Source: Vanilla planifolia
Lineage: Eukaryota > Streptophyta > Magnoliopsida > Asparagales > Orchidaceae
Assembly (NCBI GenBank): GCA_023846275.1
Contig: CM043868.1
Coordinates: 7,211,653-7,275,652, forward strand
Length of the DNA: 64,000 nucleotides
Reading direction: 5' to 3'
In this document: positions 36,709 through 49,776 of the stretch, piece after piece
Layout of the letters: each line of letters begins with the position of its first letter
How positions within the stretch are numbered: position 1 is the stretch's first letter
Program-made: the position numbers and the translations under genes
Notes under the pieces: model-generated
Told to the model about the DNA's origin: nothing
The model's database searches: none
What the model saw: only the letters and a program-made list of their open reading frames with translations

Positions 36709-39700
36709 TTATACCTTTGCTTTGGCTAACCAATATATGCTATCAATTTTGTTGAATAAATATTTGTAAATTTTAAGTAATTATGTTTGGTTGCTACTAG
36801 TTATGCCTTGGATGAAAATCATATAGTATGATGATTGAAAGTCATATGATATAATGATTGAACTAACCAAAAGAGTGTTTTGACTATGAATATCATACAA
36901 TATAATATTAGCTAATCATATGGTACAATAAGATAACAAACATAATCAGGATGTAATGTGAATAGGCTCTGAATGTGAGTTTTGTATATATGGATACAAA
37001 AAAGCATATCATACAAGTACGATAATATGGAAAGGAAATATTCTGAGTTCAAAAAACTTGAGGGAGATAAATATCATACAAGTACATATACAGCATCATA
37101 CAAGATGATATGTGAAAATTATTAGTCTACGAAAGTGGATTTATCTCATTATGTAGTATAATGAGATTATCATATTAATAAGATATAAAGATATTGAATA
37201 TATTGTGTTTTCATAATTAGTTGCTCTTGTTCTTAGTTATTGAAATTAAGATGCTCCATATCTAAAGGTTGGAAAGGACTTGCGTGGACTTGATTTGTTG
37301 AGATAATCCCTTGATTTATGATGCTGAGCCAATACTATTTAAGGTTAATATTTTGGCTTGGGTGATTCTTAGCAAAAGAAAAAAACATTAGCCATAATGT
37401 GGAACAAGGAGAAAAACTAAGAGGTAGCAAAGAAAAAAGGAGCCCCACTTATGAGCAAGAAAATATCAAGAATTAAAGAAGGAAGAATTTATCCTTAGAG
37501 AATTCCTTTAATAAGGTCACAAGATAAGATGACCATTGAGATTATATATTAAATTCAGCTAGATTTGAGAAAAGATAAAAGAGATTATCTTGTTATATTG
37601 CATTTAGAAACCATAAAAAATTAATGTGGTAATAGTTAGAATCCTCTTCCATAAAACTTTTATGTTAAAAAGGGAAAACCTTCTTTACCATGACTAAGGA
37701 TAAAGGTAGCTAGCATGTAAAATTTTGTTTGGAATTCTTCTTATGTGAGACATTGCTAAAATATATTTGCAAAAATATACTATAATGTCCAACCTAAGAT
37801 GCATATTAGCCTACATGAATAGCCATGTAACATCATTTATTTGTATTTGTTAGTGTTATGCTTAAAGAAATGTTTATGAACATATAATGAATTCCTTTTG
37901 TTTATATCATTATACAACTTTGTAAGAAATCCATGCTTAATTCTTACTAAATTTTTATCCAAAAAATGAAAAGGGGATTTCATGACTATATGCTTACGAT
38001 GGTAGCATTGCTTTATTGATGTATGTGTAAACTTAACTATTGAACTTAGAACATTAGTTATTAGTTTAAATTATTTTCTTAAGTGAGACATGATTTGTTG
38101 TTAAAAGTATGATAAATTGTAATACCTTACTAGTTATGTGAATATGTATTCAAGATAGCCTTGTTCTTAGCATGAAAATGTTGTAAGGTCTTTAAAATAG
38201 TGAAAGGATAGATTTATGATTAGCACCACCCTCTTAACAAAAATATGATCATTTCAAATAACCTAAAAGGTTGCTAATCTAAGTTCTTTATTGATTGTAT
38301 GAGTTTGTTTTATCATGATAATTGTTATTAAAGAGAGAACTATGAAAGAGCCAAGGTAATAAATGTATCTCACATGCCCAAGGAATGCTAAACTTGTTTT
38401 TTTATTATATCTTACTATAAATTAAGATTTTTAATGATCTCTTTCTTCTTTCTAAGTAAATTTTGATGCATGATAATATAGATTAATTGCAATGTTTGCT
38501 ACCTTGAATTTGTATAATTAATTAAGAATTTTATTGAATGATGAACTAATCAATGTGTAAAACCAAAACTTGAATTTGTGGTTACATGTAAGTCTTAATT
38601 ATTTGATATGTACATCTAAGGTGGAACACCTTGATTAAGTATGATAATGTATAAAATTCAATCAGATATTATGATGTGATAAAGATATATGTTATTATTG
38701 TAAAATTATGAGCAAAAGTGTGTAGAATGCCATGTGGACAAATTAAATCTTAGTTATGAGATGAATCATGAAATAACAGCAAGAAATTTAACCAAAATTC
38801 TAAGAAATCTTGTGATAAAGTATTCTTTTTCCTTGGTTATGCTTAAGAAGCATTAATTCATAGCTTGGTTAAGTCATGAAAGGTACAGGTTCAACCTTTT
38901 AGAGAATCTAGATGACTTCTAAAGTTTGTATGGCCATTGGTTTCTAGTTTAGAAGCTTGTAAGAGCTCAGTTTGGAGTCTCAAAAGAAGGCTAGGTTGGT
39001 TAGAGATATAGTTGGCCAGTAAAGGGATTGGAATGGGTTAGTAGTACTAAGTTTAATGATAGAATTTAAGGTCTTATAGTTATTCTTATTAGGGTTTGAA
39101 ATGGGGACTTGAAGTGCTTAAATAAGACTATGTCAGGTAAGTCTAACCCTAGACTTAAGCTTAACGTTTTAGGAATAATACAATAGAAAAATCCTATAAT
39201 TGGAGGATTTAGACTCAAACTAAGGTAATATAATTTGGTGAGCTTGTATACACATTATAAATATTTTTTTGAATGTTAAAGCTCTTGAGTTGGAGAGCTT
39301 GAAATTAGACTTAGAGATTGCTAGGTTTAGCTAAAGAATTAAAAAGGTAAAAATATTAACTTAGGCTCTTAGGACATAAGATGACATCCTGGATGATGAT
39401 CTAGGAGATATATAGTGATGCAAGAGAGACCTTAGGATGGGTATAATAAATTAAGACTGTGCTAGAACCATTAGAGTCACTAGTAAACTATGTGAACCCA
39501 AACATAATTATAATGGCAATCAAATATACATTAAACTTAAGAGGAAAAAGCCAAGGCTATTCGAATGCTACAGGTATCCTAAATAAGCAAGGTTTTGAGT
39601 GAAATTAGGGCAAGAATAAATATAAAAAAATGTCTAAGATATTTGAAATAATTGAATTAAGATTTGGTGAAAACCTTAAGATATGTAGTTGATGGTAACC

Positions 39701-39790
39701 CTACATAGCTAAAATAAGACTTAGGGTTGAAACCCTAGGTTGTCTTAGTTAGGGTATGGAGAATCATAGATAATGGTTTTAAAAATAAGA
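36709..39790 (+). repeat. 3' LTR of the chromovirus, segment 1
   Basis: Colinear with 26132 to about 29196 of the 5' LTR. It ends with TAAGA at 39786-39790, the target duplication of the inserted solo LTR. It carries the same array of near-palindromic CATAC-type words in its first 500 bases. Confidence 0.88.
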
Positions 39791-41689
39791 TGCTAAACTC
39801 TTGTGTTTAATGAGTCAAGCATAAATGTTTATATCATTTGGGCTTTCTTTAAGAGAAATTATTAATATTAAATCAAGTCAAGCCATGAACTTTGAAGTGT
39901 CTAAAATAGTGGTCTTCGAGACTCTTGGAGTGATGGCAAGCTTCAAGGAAATCGAAGGCATGCACCAAAATCTTTCTACTTGAATATCTCTTTATTTTTC
40001 TTGAATTTGATAGTCTAAATTTTGAGATGATGTGGCACACTAGTATTATTAATATTTGAAAATATTATAAGTTTAATAATTTTTGAATTTTGTTTTTTGG
40101 GCCAAGCATTATTGATAAAAGTATAGGCATCGGTATTTGATTTTTTTTAAATTACTTAAAAATTATTTTTCATGAATTTCTTTCATAGTCATTTAGGACA
40201 CTTGTAATACTATCATAATATAAAATTATTTTAGTACGCTTATATTCAAAATTTTGGCACAAAAATTCTCACAAAAAACTATAAAACCATTTTAGTCTCG
40301 GGAATTTTCACTGTAGCGTTGGGCGGGTCAACCCAACCCGACGGCTGGTCTGTCCAGGCTTTAAGGATTTAAAAAATAAAATAAACTAAAAATTGTTTGA
40401 TCGACCCAAAAGGGCGAGCGGAGCCCAAAGGTTGCAGGAAGAGTTGCCGAACGGAACAAGTGAGAAATCAGCCAGCAGCTGCTGAACGGAACAAGTGCGA
40501 CCTCAGCTCGCAGAAAGAGCTGACCAGATCAAGCTCAAGTCAACCAGGACCAAGTGATGAAACCTTGGTCGAGGTAGGGGGGAGCCAAACCTAAACGGCT
40601 CATGAACATATGAACTGAAAGTGTTATAGAAAGCAATGGAAAAGACATTTGGACGATGTGAGACTAAACTCCTATTCGCTTGTTAAAGAAGACGGAAGGG
40701 CAGGCACGATCGGACGGCGTAGATTAATCAAAGTAAATTGCTGCATGATAACAGTAAAATGCCAAGCAGGAGATTCGAATCCGAGCCAGATCTACAAGAG
40801 GATGCGGGACCACTGCAGTAAGTTTCTATGTTAGTTGATCTCTCGGCACATTGTTTTAATACATGTAGGACAACCAACGTGCGATCCAATGGCCCAGATC
40901 AAGGCCGCATAGATCCAATAGCCAGGATTGATCTCGAACGGTAAATTCAAGATTCAATCAGAAACGTCCATTTCAGGCTTCAAATCGAATGGTGACTGGT
41001 TTGTGTCTGTTACCCAAACGGCTAGTTCATTTTAGAGCCGTTGGGAGTGGATTTAAAGCTCAAATTAAGCTCTATAAATAGGGAATGATGAAGAACTCCT
41101 AGAGGTTAACCATTGCTAAGATTTCAAAGCTTTCAAATCACAATATCAAGCAATTCCAAGTGCATACGGTGTTTCTAAAGTCACAAAGTGAAAGTTGCAA
41201 GCAGGAACCCAAAATTGGAGGTTTTTTCTTCAACTATTTTTCAATCTCTATTCCTCTCTCCTTTTAGTATTGTGTGTGCCTCATATTTCTTTTAAAATTA
41301 TCTTAAGTTTTTCCAATTTTTATATTTCTTTCTTTGGGGTAAGGGCATCCTGGCAATTGTGCAAAAGCCCGGGGTTTGAGTTAAGTCCAGAAAAACTCAA
41401 GTAGATTCGGGATTAGCCATAGGTAAAATTCCAAGTAGGTTTAAGGTGAAGCATATGAAAAACCTCACTTGTAATTTGGTGATTTTAGTGGTTTTTTCCC
41501 AACACCGGTTAGGAGTAGATGTAGGCTCAATTTTGAGTTAAACCACCTTAAAATTCTTTTGTGTACTATTCTTTCTTATTCTTGTTTAAAAGATTTAAGT
41601 TTTAATTGAAACCAAAAATAGAAAAAAAAATTATATTTACCACAATTCAACCCCCTCTAGTGGGATTGTCTTAAGCACAAAGAACTTCA
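39791..41689 (+). mobile_element. Solo LTR of a copia-type element (element A), 1,899 bp
   Basis: It starts TGCTAAACTC, ends AGAACTTCA, and is flanked by perfect TAAGA duplications (39786-39790 and 41690-41694), so it has the canonical TG...CA ends. No internal coding region is present, hence a solo LTR left by LTR-LTR recombination. Its left end (TTGTGTTTAATGAGTCAAG) resembles the LTR of element B, so the two are related families. A TATA-like CTATAAATAG lies at 41072-41081. The middle (about 40310-41060) is GC-richer than the window. The open frames at 40397-40594, 40649-40834 and 41195-41404 lie wholly inside it and are not genes. Confidence 0.92.
40445..40520 (+). repeat. Short tandem repeat inside solo LTR A
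   Basis: CCGAACGGAACAAGTG near 40447 recurs as CTGAACGGAACAAGTG near 40483, with similar following bases (AAATCAGC / ACCTCAGC), giving a period of about 36 bases. Tandem motifs of this kind are common in the U3 part of LTRs. Confidence 0.6.
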
Positions 41690-41694
41690 TAAGA

Positions 41695-42051
41695 AAAACC
41701 CTTGACTTATTAGGTTGTTGGTTAAGTAAATAACTTCTTATATTTTAATTTAAACTAAAGAAATCTAGATAATATTAGATAATGATAGTTTAAAGTTTAC
41801 AAGGTACTATGAGTCATGGATGTGATTTGATTAGGTAAACACTAGATGTAGTGGACCCTTGATAATGCACACTCACTTAGAAGATAGATTAATTACTATA
41901 CTCCTTTGACTTAGACGTAGTTGTTACACTTGGTTGGTTGAGCTTGTAAATAGAGTGCTAAATCTTTTAATAAGAATCTCTAAGGTTGGTGAAAAGCCAT
42001 TGTATAATAGTCTTAGAAGAAAACTATTAGACATTTAGTCCACTGAAGAAC
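41695..42051 (+). repeat. 3' LTR of the chromovirus, segment 2
   Basis: Between the two nested insertions; colinear with about 29197-29556 of the 5' LTR (for example AAACCCTTGAC, GATGTGATTTGAT, GACCCTTGAT). It ends at AGAAC (42047-42051), the left duplication of copia element B. Confidence 0.88.
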
Positions 42052-44328
42052 TATTAAGTCACCTTTGTGTTTGATGAGTCAAGTCTTAAATATTTAGAAT
42101 TTTATTCTAATGAGTTTGTTTAGTGTGACAAATGTTTACATGTAAAGAACAAGTCATATGCTTCTAAAGATAATGAACTAGTAATCTTCAAAAAACCTTG
42201 AAGTGCTTAGTAAGCTTCAAAGATTGAAGACATACACATCAGTTTTGATAAAATTTTATTTTACTATGAAATAGAATGTTAGTTTATTGATTTTAAGGCA
42301 CTCACTTTTCATATCAATTTCAAATCATATTTAGGTATTTAAATTATTCAATCATCTTCTTGATTTAGCAAAGGAATGGATTCAATTTTTTAATCTCTCA
42401 ATTTTTTTATTCAAATCCTACTCAAATTATTCATTGATAATTTTATTTCTGAATCATTCTTTCCTTGGTTAAATATACTTTTATATTTTTACAAAATTCT
42501 TTGTTAGGTTGATTATTAAATCTTTATTATATTAAAAAATAATTCCTTTAAAATTTTCATAATTAAATAAATAAATAAAATTTATGCCACATCCAAAGCT
42601 ATGTCCAAATTTAAAGTTGTGGGGTTGAGCAAGCCTATGCTAACACTCACATGCCTAGGGTCAACAAATGATCAAAACCAAATCAGGTTGAGCCAGTTTT
42701 GGCTAACAGCAAATTCCTGAACCTAACAGAGTAAGGCATTGGATCAAGCTGGGCAGCACTCGAACTAAGTATGGTATAAGTTAGGTCAGACCTATATAAA
42801 CCTGTATGCTATAAGTATGCTTTGGTGATCCATTCCTGATCACACAAAGGGGGGAGCCAGCCCCATTTAAGCTCTGCATGTTATCTCTAAGCAAATGTTT
42901 ATAAATTCCACATGTGTATCTTTCCTTGTAATATGGGACTAAAATCCCTTATGTCATTTTGTATCCAAAACTAACAGCACTCAGTGTCGTCCAATCATGC
43001 ATTTTTGCTATCACACAATGAAGATCGCCTTCGTCTTTAAACATTGATCTTAATCGATCTAATCATCCATCTAATAAGCCAATTAGATGATTACAACTTC
43101 ATTCACTATAATCGATTGATCCATTTGATGGTCATGATCTCATCTAACTTTAACATATGACTATTTTTATTTTTACTATTTGAAATAATCAATCCTTAAT
43201 CTGATGACTCATATCTCTCCTATTTGAATCTTATAGTTCAGATCAAATCTCAATTTCACTATTTATTAATCAAATGATCCAGATCTCATCCAACTTGATC
43301 GAATGGCCTTGATCTAATTTAGCTTGATCCAACTCTTCAGAACTCATCCACCATTACAACATTTGATCGAACGATCGAAAGCTCCATTGTGTCAATCCAA
43401 TGGCTTGAGTTAATCCCACTTAATGGCTAAATAACAAGCATTTATATATACTATTGTAGCAACCATTTAAAATATTTTTTTGAGCCATTTGGAAAATCAT
43501 TTTAGGCTATTTAACAATAGCTTTTCAAATAGCTTTTGCTTAACTTTCTAATAGCTATGATAAAAATTTTTCTATAAATTTGTAACCATTTTGAATAAAA
43601 TAAATAAAGAATATGAGCAAGATTTTAACATCTCGAAGAAGGGTTACATACTGGCATAAATTTCTCTCGACAACACCTACAACTTACAACTACTAGAAAT
43701 TCTGAAGTTTTCCAATTAAGCCTACTTTTAAGTTTTTATTTTCTTAATTCTCTTCATAATTTTGAACTATTTATGCCTTTTTATATTTATTAATAAGCAT
43801 TAAAAATATTTATGATTTTATCAAAAATTTATTTCTTACTATATTTTGGTTTTTCTTTTGGGTTAGGCTACCCAACATATGTGAAAGTTCGAGTTCATTT
43901 TGATCTCATAAAAAATTGAGTTAGGGTTGAGCTCATAAAAGCTCGAGTTATAGTTGAAACCTTAAAAGCTAATAGGTTGGATGTAAACCATAAGAAAAAA
44001 ACCTTAAGTATGTCGGAGGTGAATCGTAAAGAAACATCTCAAGTTGTAAACCTTTTATTAATACAATTTTCTTTTCGACCTCAATTGGGGGCAGATGTAG
44101 GATTTAGTTTGAATTGAACTACTAAAAAAATTTTGGTATACAGTTTCGTATTTTATTTTCATTATAAAATTATAAATTAATATATTTATAAATAAAATTT
44201 TTTTATAAACATAAAATTATTTATATAACAAATTTTTGAAAATAAATATAATCCAAAAATGAGAAAAAATAGTTCAAAACCATATTTCATCCCCCTCTTG
44301 TGAGATTCACATATTCACTTTCACTTCA
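42052..44328 (+). repeat. 5' LTR of copia element B, 2,277 bp
   Basis: It runs from TATTAAGTCACC to CACTTCA and matches the 3' LTR from the TTTACATRTAAAGAACAAG block to the end. The U3 part contains repeated GATCCARATCTCATCCAACTT-like words (about 43260-43345) and a small inverted repeat CATCTAAT/ATTAGATG at 43068-43089. Confidence 0.88.
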
Positions 44329-44330
44329 AT

Positions 44331-44342
44331 TGACATCAGAAT
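44331..44342 (+). other. Primer binding site of copia element B
   Basis: TGACATCAGAAT lies two bases after the 5' LTR and matches TGGTATCAGAGC, the initiator-Met tRNA complement, with substitutions that are mostly G to A. Confidence 0.7.
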
Positions 44343-44532
44343 AGATTTCCTACATAAAGTAAGTAAAATCACTAGGATTATCTTTTATCTATGTGTGCAA
44401 ATTAATTATGACATTAATTTTAATTATTTGATAATTTTTTATTTTATTAATATTAATTTTAATATTATTATTTTTACTCTATAATCAAATCTTGATTTTG
44501 TTAATGTTCTTATTTTATCTAATTGTTCAAGG

Positions 44533-45800
44533 ATGACTTTACCCATAATTGACAATTATGAAACTTCAAGAGAAAGAAGTTCATCATATCGTCCTCCATT
44601 ATTCAAGGGTGAAAAATTTTTTATTTTGAAAATGCCTTTAAAATATTTATTCAAAAAATTTATAATAATTTGTAGGATCTTTTTTATTCAATTTTTTGTA
44701 CTCTCCAAAGATAGAAATAGTAAATCAAGAATTTTAATTCAATTAAATAATAAAAGAATGAATTATTTATTTTGTGCATTGTCTTAAGAAATTGGTGTGA
44801 GAGTATATGGCTACAACTAGTTTTAAGATAATGTAGTGATTTGGTAGATTTTATGGTGAGAATGAGTCTCAAGATGGTGGTGATGATAAGAAGGAGGTGA
44901 ACCATAAAAAGAAAGAAGAGAAGAAGAAGAAGACGAAACTTAATTTAGAGATGAATCATGGAGGTAAACATGTATCAAGTACTTCTAATTCTAACTATGA
45001 GTCTACTTTTGAATCTTGTGATGAAATATCAAATTCATTTAAAAAATTACATATTGAAAAAATTAACATATATGATGATCTTAAGAAAGTTTGTGCCAAA
45101 CATGAATCTAGAATAGTTGAATTGTATAAACATTGTAATGCACTTAAAAAAATATTTCCATAACTAATCAAGTTCTTGCTTATATTTCTAATGTTTCATA
45201 TTTTAAAGCTTCAAATATAGAATATGAAAATGAATTTTCTAAACATATTACATGTAATTATGTTTTAAAATTAGAGAATAAAATTTTAAGAAAAGAAAAT
45301 TCTTTTCTTAAAGAAAACCTAGAAAAATTTGATTCTCTCGAAAAAGAAATGCATGATCTAAAATCAAAGTATGTTAGTTTGTTTTCTTATATATACACTT
45401 GTAATCATTCACATGTACCTTGATATGCTACTTCATTCAATCATGTGAAAAAGTTAATGTTTACTTGAATGATTCACATGTGCTTAAACATGCTTCATCT
45501 TACAACCATGTGACAAAAAATAATATATGTTTGCATGATAATTATAGATTAAAAAATCATATATTCATATGTTTAATAAATCATATATTTATTCATTGTA
45601 TACATCTAATTATCAGGTTAAATCTAATATTGTATATAATTATTGTTCTAAATTTAGACATCTTACGCTTGATTATCTAATTAGAAAATCCATAAATCTA
45701 AAGCATGATAGATATGAGTGGATTCCTAAGGGAACAAATTCAAAAAAAGTTTTGGAAAATCACAACATCCACACCCTATTACTATTGAACCCAAAATGGT
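44533..45800 (+). pseudogene. Copia B gag polyprotein, broken
   Basis: An open frame at 44533-44787 begins with an N-terminal block including SSSYRPPLFKGEKF and ends in QLNNKRMNYLFCALS, the beginning and the LNAKAMN.LFCAL block of copia UBN2 gag, with the part between shortened. An open frame at 44897-45163 is charged and helical (DEISNSFKKLHIEKINIYDD), fitting the gag coiled-coil stretch. From about 45630 a worn second knuckle YNYCSKFRHLTLDYLIRK leads to YEWIPKGTN near 45714, which matches the WVPKG block before protease in related elements. Several stops and deletions separate these parts. Confidence 0.8.
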
Positions 45801-46199
45801 TTGGGTTCTTAAATTTAATTCTTAGTTTTTTAAGTGTTCTTCATATTTTAGGACCTATGGAGACTTACCTTACTTTGTGAGTTTGTGTGATTCATTTGTA
45901 AAATGTTTGTGGTCTTAAGCTTATATATATTATGTTACAATGTCAAATCAATATAGACTTTTACTTTTGATAAATATTAATTATTTAGAGCCTATTTGTT
46001 AATGATGTGATTTTGGATATTTTGTTAGTTTTGATACTCAATGTTATATAATATTAAAAGATGATCAAGTGTTAATAATTGGTGAAGAAAAGGTAACACT
46101 CATGTGATTAAGTTTGATTAATTAGAAGATAACATATTAAAATACTGAGTTAAAGATTCAAGTGAGAACCTCTTATGGTGAAGAAGACTAAGTTATCTT

Positions 46200-47230
46200 G
46201 GCTATTCCATCTTAAAAAAATAGGCAAGGCAGATGTAACTAAAGGTCCTTCAAAGCCAAATAAGATTAATTGAACATGTGTCAATCATGCAAAAAAAAGT
46301 TAAATCTTCCTTTAAACCTAAAACTTACTTAACCATTAATAGACCTTTAAAGATAATTTATTTTGTACACAAAAATCTTGAGTTTAAAAAACTTAGATAT
46401 GTGATTGACATTGTTTTTTTTAAAATTTACTTGAATAAAACTTCATAAAAAATGTGATCATAAGCTTTGATTAGAAAATTAGAATGATAAAATAATTTTA
46501 ATTTAATAAATTTTAAGAAATAAATATCTATATGATTATTACAAAGAATGAAAAATATGAAATCAATTTATATCTTCCATTTAGAAAAATATTTAAGAGT
46601 GTACAATGGAAAATAATAAACACTACATATTTGGAGATAATTTATTTGTTTTTGAAAATTAATATAAATTTGATATTGATCAGAATTTTTCTAGATTTAT
46701 ATAGAAAAGAGATAATTAAAAATTTTGTTAATTTAATTTAAAAGTTAGATAAGAATATTAATATTATGTTTGATGAGCCAATTAAAAAATAATTAATATA
46801 ATGCTTATATTGAGTTATTGATGAACCTTGTATGGAAAAATGTAAAAAATAAATTAGACAAGAAAGAATGTGAAGAAGAAGCTAATCAATAACTATCTTG
46901 AGTTTGGTAGTATCAAAATCCATAAAAATCAAATAAATAATATGTTAATTAAGAAGTTAGAACACGAGTTTTTATGAAAGAAATTAATCATTGTACATTT
47001 GTTTTATTATAGAAACTTATTTGTCGAAGAAGCTCTAAAGGGTTTAGGTTCATGTCATAAATTAAAAAAAATTTAAAAAATTAAGCATAAGATTTAATAC
47101 TTAGGCTTAATGATCAATAATTTACTAGATATAAATTGATAATAAGGAATAAACTAGACGAGAAAGAAGTAAATATTGGAGATAAGACTAAGCTTATTGC
47201 TAAGATTATATGATTAATTCATCATTATAA
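46200..47230 (+). pseudogene. Copia B integrase and reverse transcriptase relics
   Basis: Near 46290-46350 the frames give KVKSSFKPKTYLTINRPLK, the pre-core block of copia integrase (GKQ.KSSFK.K...STSRPLELLH), followed by LRYVIDIVFF in place of RYGFVIVDDF. Near 47150-47215 NKLDEKEVNIGDKTKLIAK corresponds to the NKLDE.G...RNKARLVA.GY block at the RT start. Most of integrase, RT and RNase H is missing. The open frame at 46532-46741 is AT-rich and lies between the relics. Confidence 0.65.
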
Positions 47231-47426
47231 GAAAATCACAAAAATGTAAGATTTGTCTTGAGAGGATTAATAAAACTACAATATGTATCTTTAAAGTAAG
47301 AATTTACCTATGTATTTGCAAAACTCCATCAATGGTATAATAAAAATTATATAAATTATGCATCCCTTTTGATGGTGTCAAATAAAGAGAATGACCATAG
47401 TTTAAATAAAATTTAGATTAGTCATA

Positions 47427-49776
47427 AAATAAGGGGGTGCATGTAATAAAAGAGAGCATAAAGTAAGAGAAAGCATATATATTAGATTTTTACTTGTTAT
47501 ATCATTTCTTAAATATATGTTTTTAATTATTATATTTTTATCTAAACATTTATGTCCTATCATCATAATAAGCTTGTCTAGTGGGATACTAGTTTACATA
47601 TAAAGAACAAGCCATGCACTTTTGAAGATAGTGAACCAGAGTTCTTCAAAGCACCTTGGAGTATTCAACAAGCTTCAAAGATCAAAGACATAAGTGCATC
47701 AGCTATGATAAGATTTTATTTTAGTTTGAAATAGAATGTTAACTTGTTGATTTTAATGCACTCTTCTTTCATGTCAATTTCAAATCATATTTAGACATCT
47801 AAATTGTTCAATCATCTCCTTGATTTAGAAAAAGAATAGGATTTAATTTTCTAGTCTCTTAATTTTTTTCTTAGTCCAAATCCTACTTAAACCATTCATC
47901 GATAATTTTATTTTTGAATCATTCTTTTTTTGGTTAAATCATACTTTTGTATTTTTGTTAAATTGTATGTTAGATTGATTATTAAATCTTGATTATATCA
48001 AAAAATAATTCTGTTAAAATTTTCATAACTAAATAAATAAAAAACTTTTATGCCACATCCCAAGCTATGCCCGAATGCAAAGCTGTCAGGCCAGGCAGGC
48101 CTAAGCAAGCACTCACAAGCTATAGGTCAGGAAATGATTGGAACCAAATCGGTTGAGCCCGTTCTGGCTAACAGCAAATTCCTGAACCAAATGGAGTAAA
48201 ACAATGGGTCGAGCAAGGCAACACTTGAACTAATTATGCATGGGTCAGGTTGAACTTGTATAAATTTATATGCTATGAGTATGCCCAAGTGATCAATTCC
48301 TGAGCACATAAGAGGGAAGCCAAACCCTATTTAAGCCCTACATGTTACTTTTGTGCAAATGTTTATAAATTCCAAATATGTATCCTTTGCTGTATTATAG
48401 AACTAAAATCCATTGTACCCACATCCAAAATTGACAACACTTAGCATCACCTGATTATGCATTTTCACAATTGCATGGTGGAGATTATCTCCATAATTAA
48501 ATAGTGATCTTAATTGATCCAACTGTCCATTTGATAAACCGATCTTAAGGTTACTGCTTCATCCACTATAACTGATTAATCCATTCGACTGTCATGATCT
48601 CATCTGACTTCATCGGATGACTATTTCTATTTCTACTATATGAAATAATTTATCATTGATTTGATGACCCTTATCTCTCATATTTGAATTCTACAGTCAA
48701 CATCCAATCTTAATTTTACTGTTGATTAATCAAATGATCCAAATCTCATCCAACTTGATCAAATGGCTCTAATCTAATCCTATTTAATCAAACCATTCAA
48801 AACTCATTTGCCTTTATAGCATTTGATTAGACGATCGAGAGCCCCTTTGTGTAGATTCAATGGCTCAAGTCAATCCCACTTAACGACTAAATAGCTAGCT
48901 GTTATATATGTCATTGTAGCAGTTATTTTAGAATATTTTTTTAGCCATTTGGAAAAGTATTTTTGGCTGTTCGACAGTAGCTCTTCAAACAACTTTTGCT
49001 TGACTTTCTGATGGCTATGACAAATTTTTTTTATAAATATATAACCATTATGAATAAAATAACTAATAAATATGAACAAAATTTTAACATCTTATGGAAA
49101 GGATGCATCACATTCTACTGGCATAAATTTCTCTCGTCAGTACTTACAACTTACGACTACTAGAAATTTCAAATTTTTTAGCTAAGCCCAATTCTTCCAA
49201 GCTTTCATCTTCTCAATTCTCTTCATAATTTTGAACTTTTTGTGTCATTTTATATTTATCAACAAGTATAGAAAAATTTGTATAATTTTATCAAAAATTT
49301 ATTTCTTGTTGTATTTTGGTTTTTCTTTTGGGTCAGGCAACCCAGCATTTACAAAATCTTGAGTTTAGTTTGATCTCATAAAAAACTAAGTTGGGGTTGA
49401 CCTTGTAAAAACCCAGGTTATAATTGAACTCATAAAAGGTAGTAGGTTGGAGGTGAACTATAAGAAAAAATCTCAAGTAGGTTGGAGGTAAACCATGTCA
49501 AAAAATCTCAAGTTGTAACTCTTTTATTAGTAAAGTTTTTTCTCAACCTTTGTTGGGGATAGATGTAGGTTCTAGTTTGAATCAAATCATCTAAATATTT
49601 TAGTGTACCATTTTAACATTTATTTTTATTATAAAAATTATAAATTAATATATTTATAAATCAAATTTTTTATAAACATAAAATTATTTTTATAACAAAA
49701 CCAAAAATTAGTAAAAATAGTTTAAAATTATAATTCACCCATCTCTTTTGAGATTCACATACTCATTTTTACTTTA
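47427..49776 (+). repeat. Polypurine tract and 3' LTR of copia element B
   Basis: AAATAAGGGGGTG at about 47427-47438 is the likely polypurine tract; the LTR start after it is too worn to fix exactly. From about 47590 the sequence is colinear with the 5' LTR from about 42130, ending TACTTTA at 49776 before the ATAAC duplication. Confidence 0.8.

Larger units (their letters stand above)
42052..49776 (+). mobile_element. Ty1/copia element with both LTRs, decayed (element B)
   Basis: A 7.7-kb insertion in the chromovirus 3' LTR with duplications AGAAC (42047-42051) and ATAAC (49777-49781). Two similar LTRs (42052-44328 and about 47439-49776) enclose a 3.1-kb internal region with primer binding site, gag, an integrase relic and a small RT relic. 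A complete copia interior is about 4-5 kb or more, so large deletions have occurred. The termini have decayed from TG...CA to TA...TA. By eye the LTRs agree at a little over four of five positions in sampled stretches. Gag type and LTR start tie it to solo LTR A and to the copia relics on the other strand. Confidence 0.9.

Noticed and set aside
40765-40790. tRNA B-box-like sequence GATTCGAATCC
   Set aside because: No acceptor stem, A box or cloverleaf could be built around it; it is inside solo LTR A.
40397-41404. Three open frames as possible small genes
   Set aside because: They lie entirely within a solo LTR bounded by perfect TAAGA duplications, and none has a recognisable domain.
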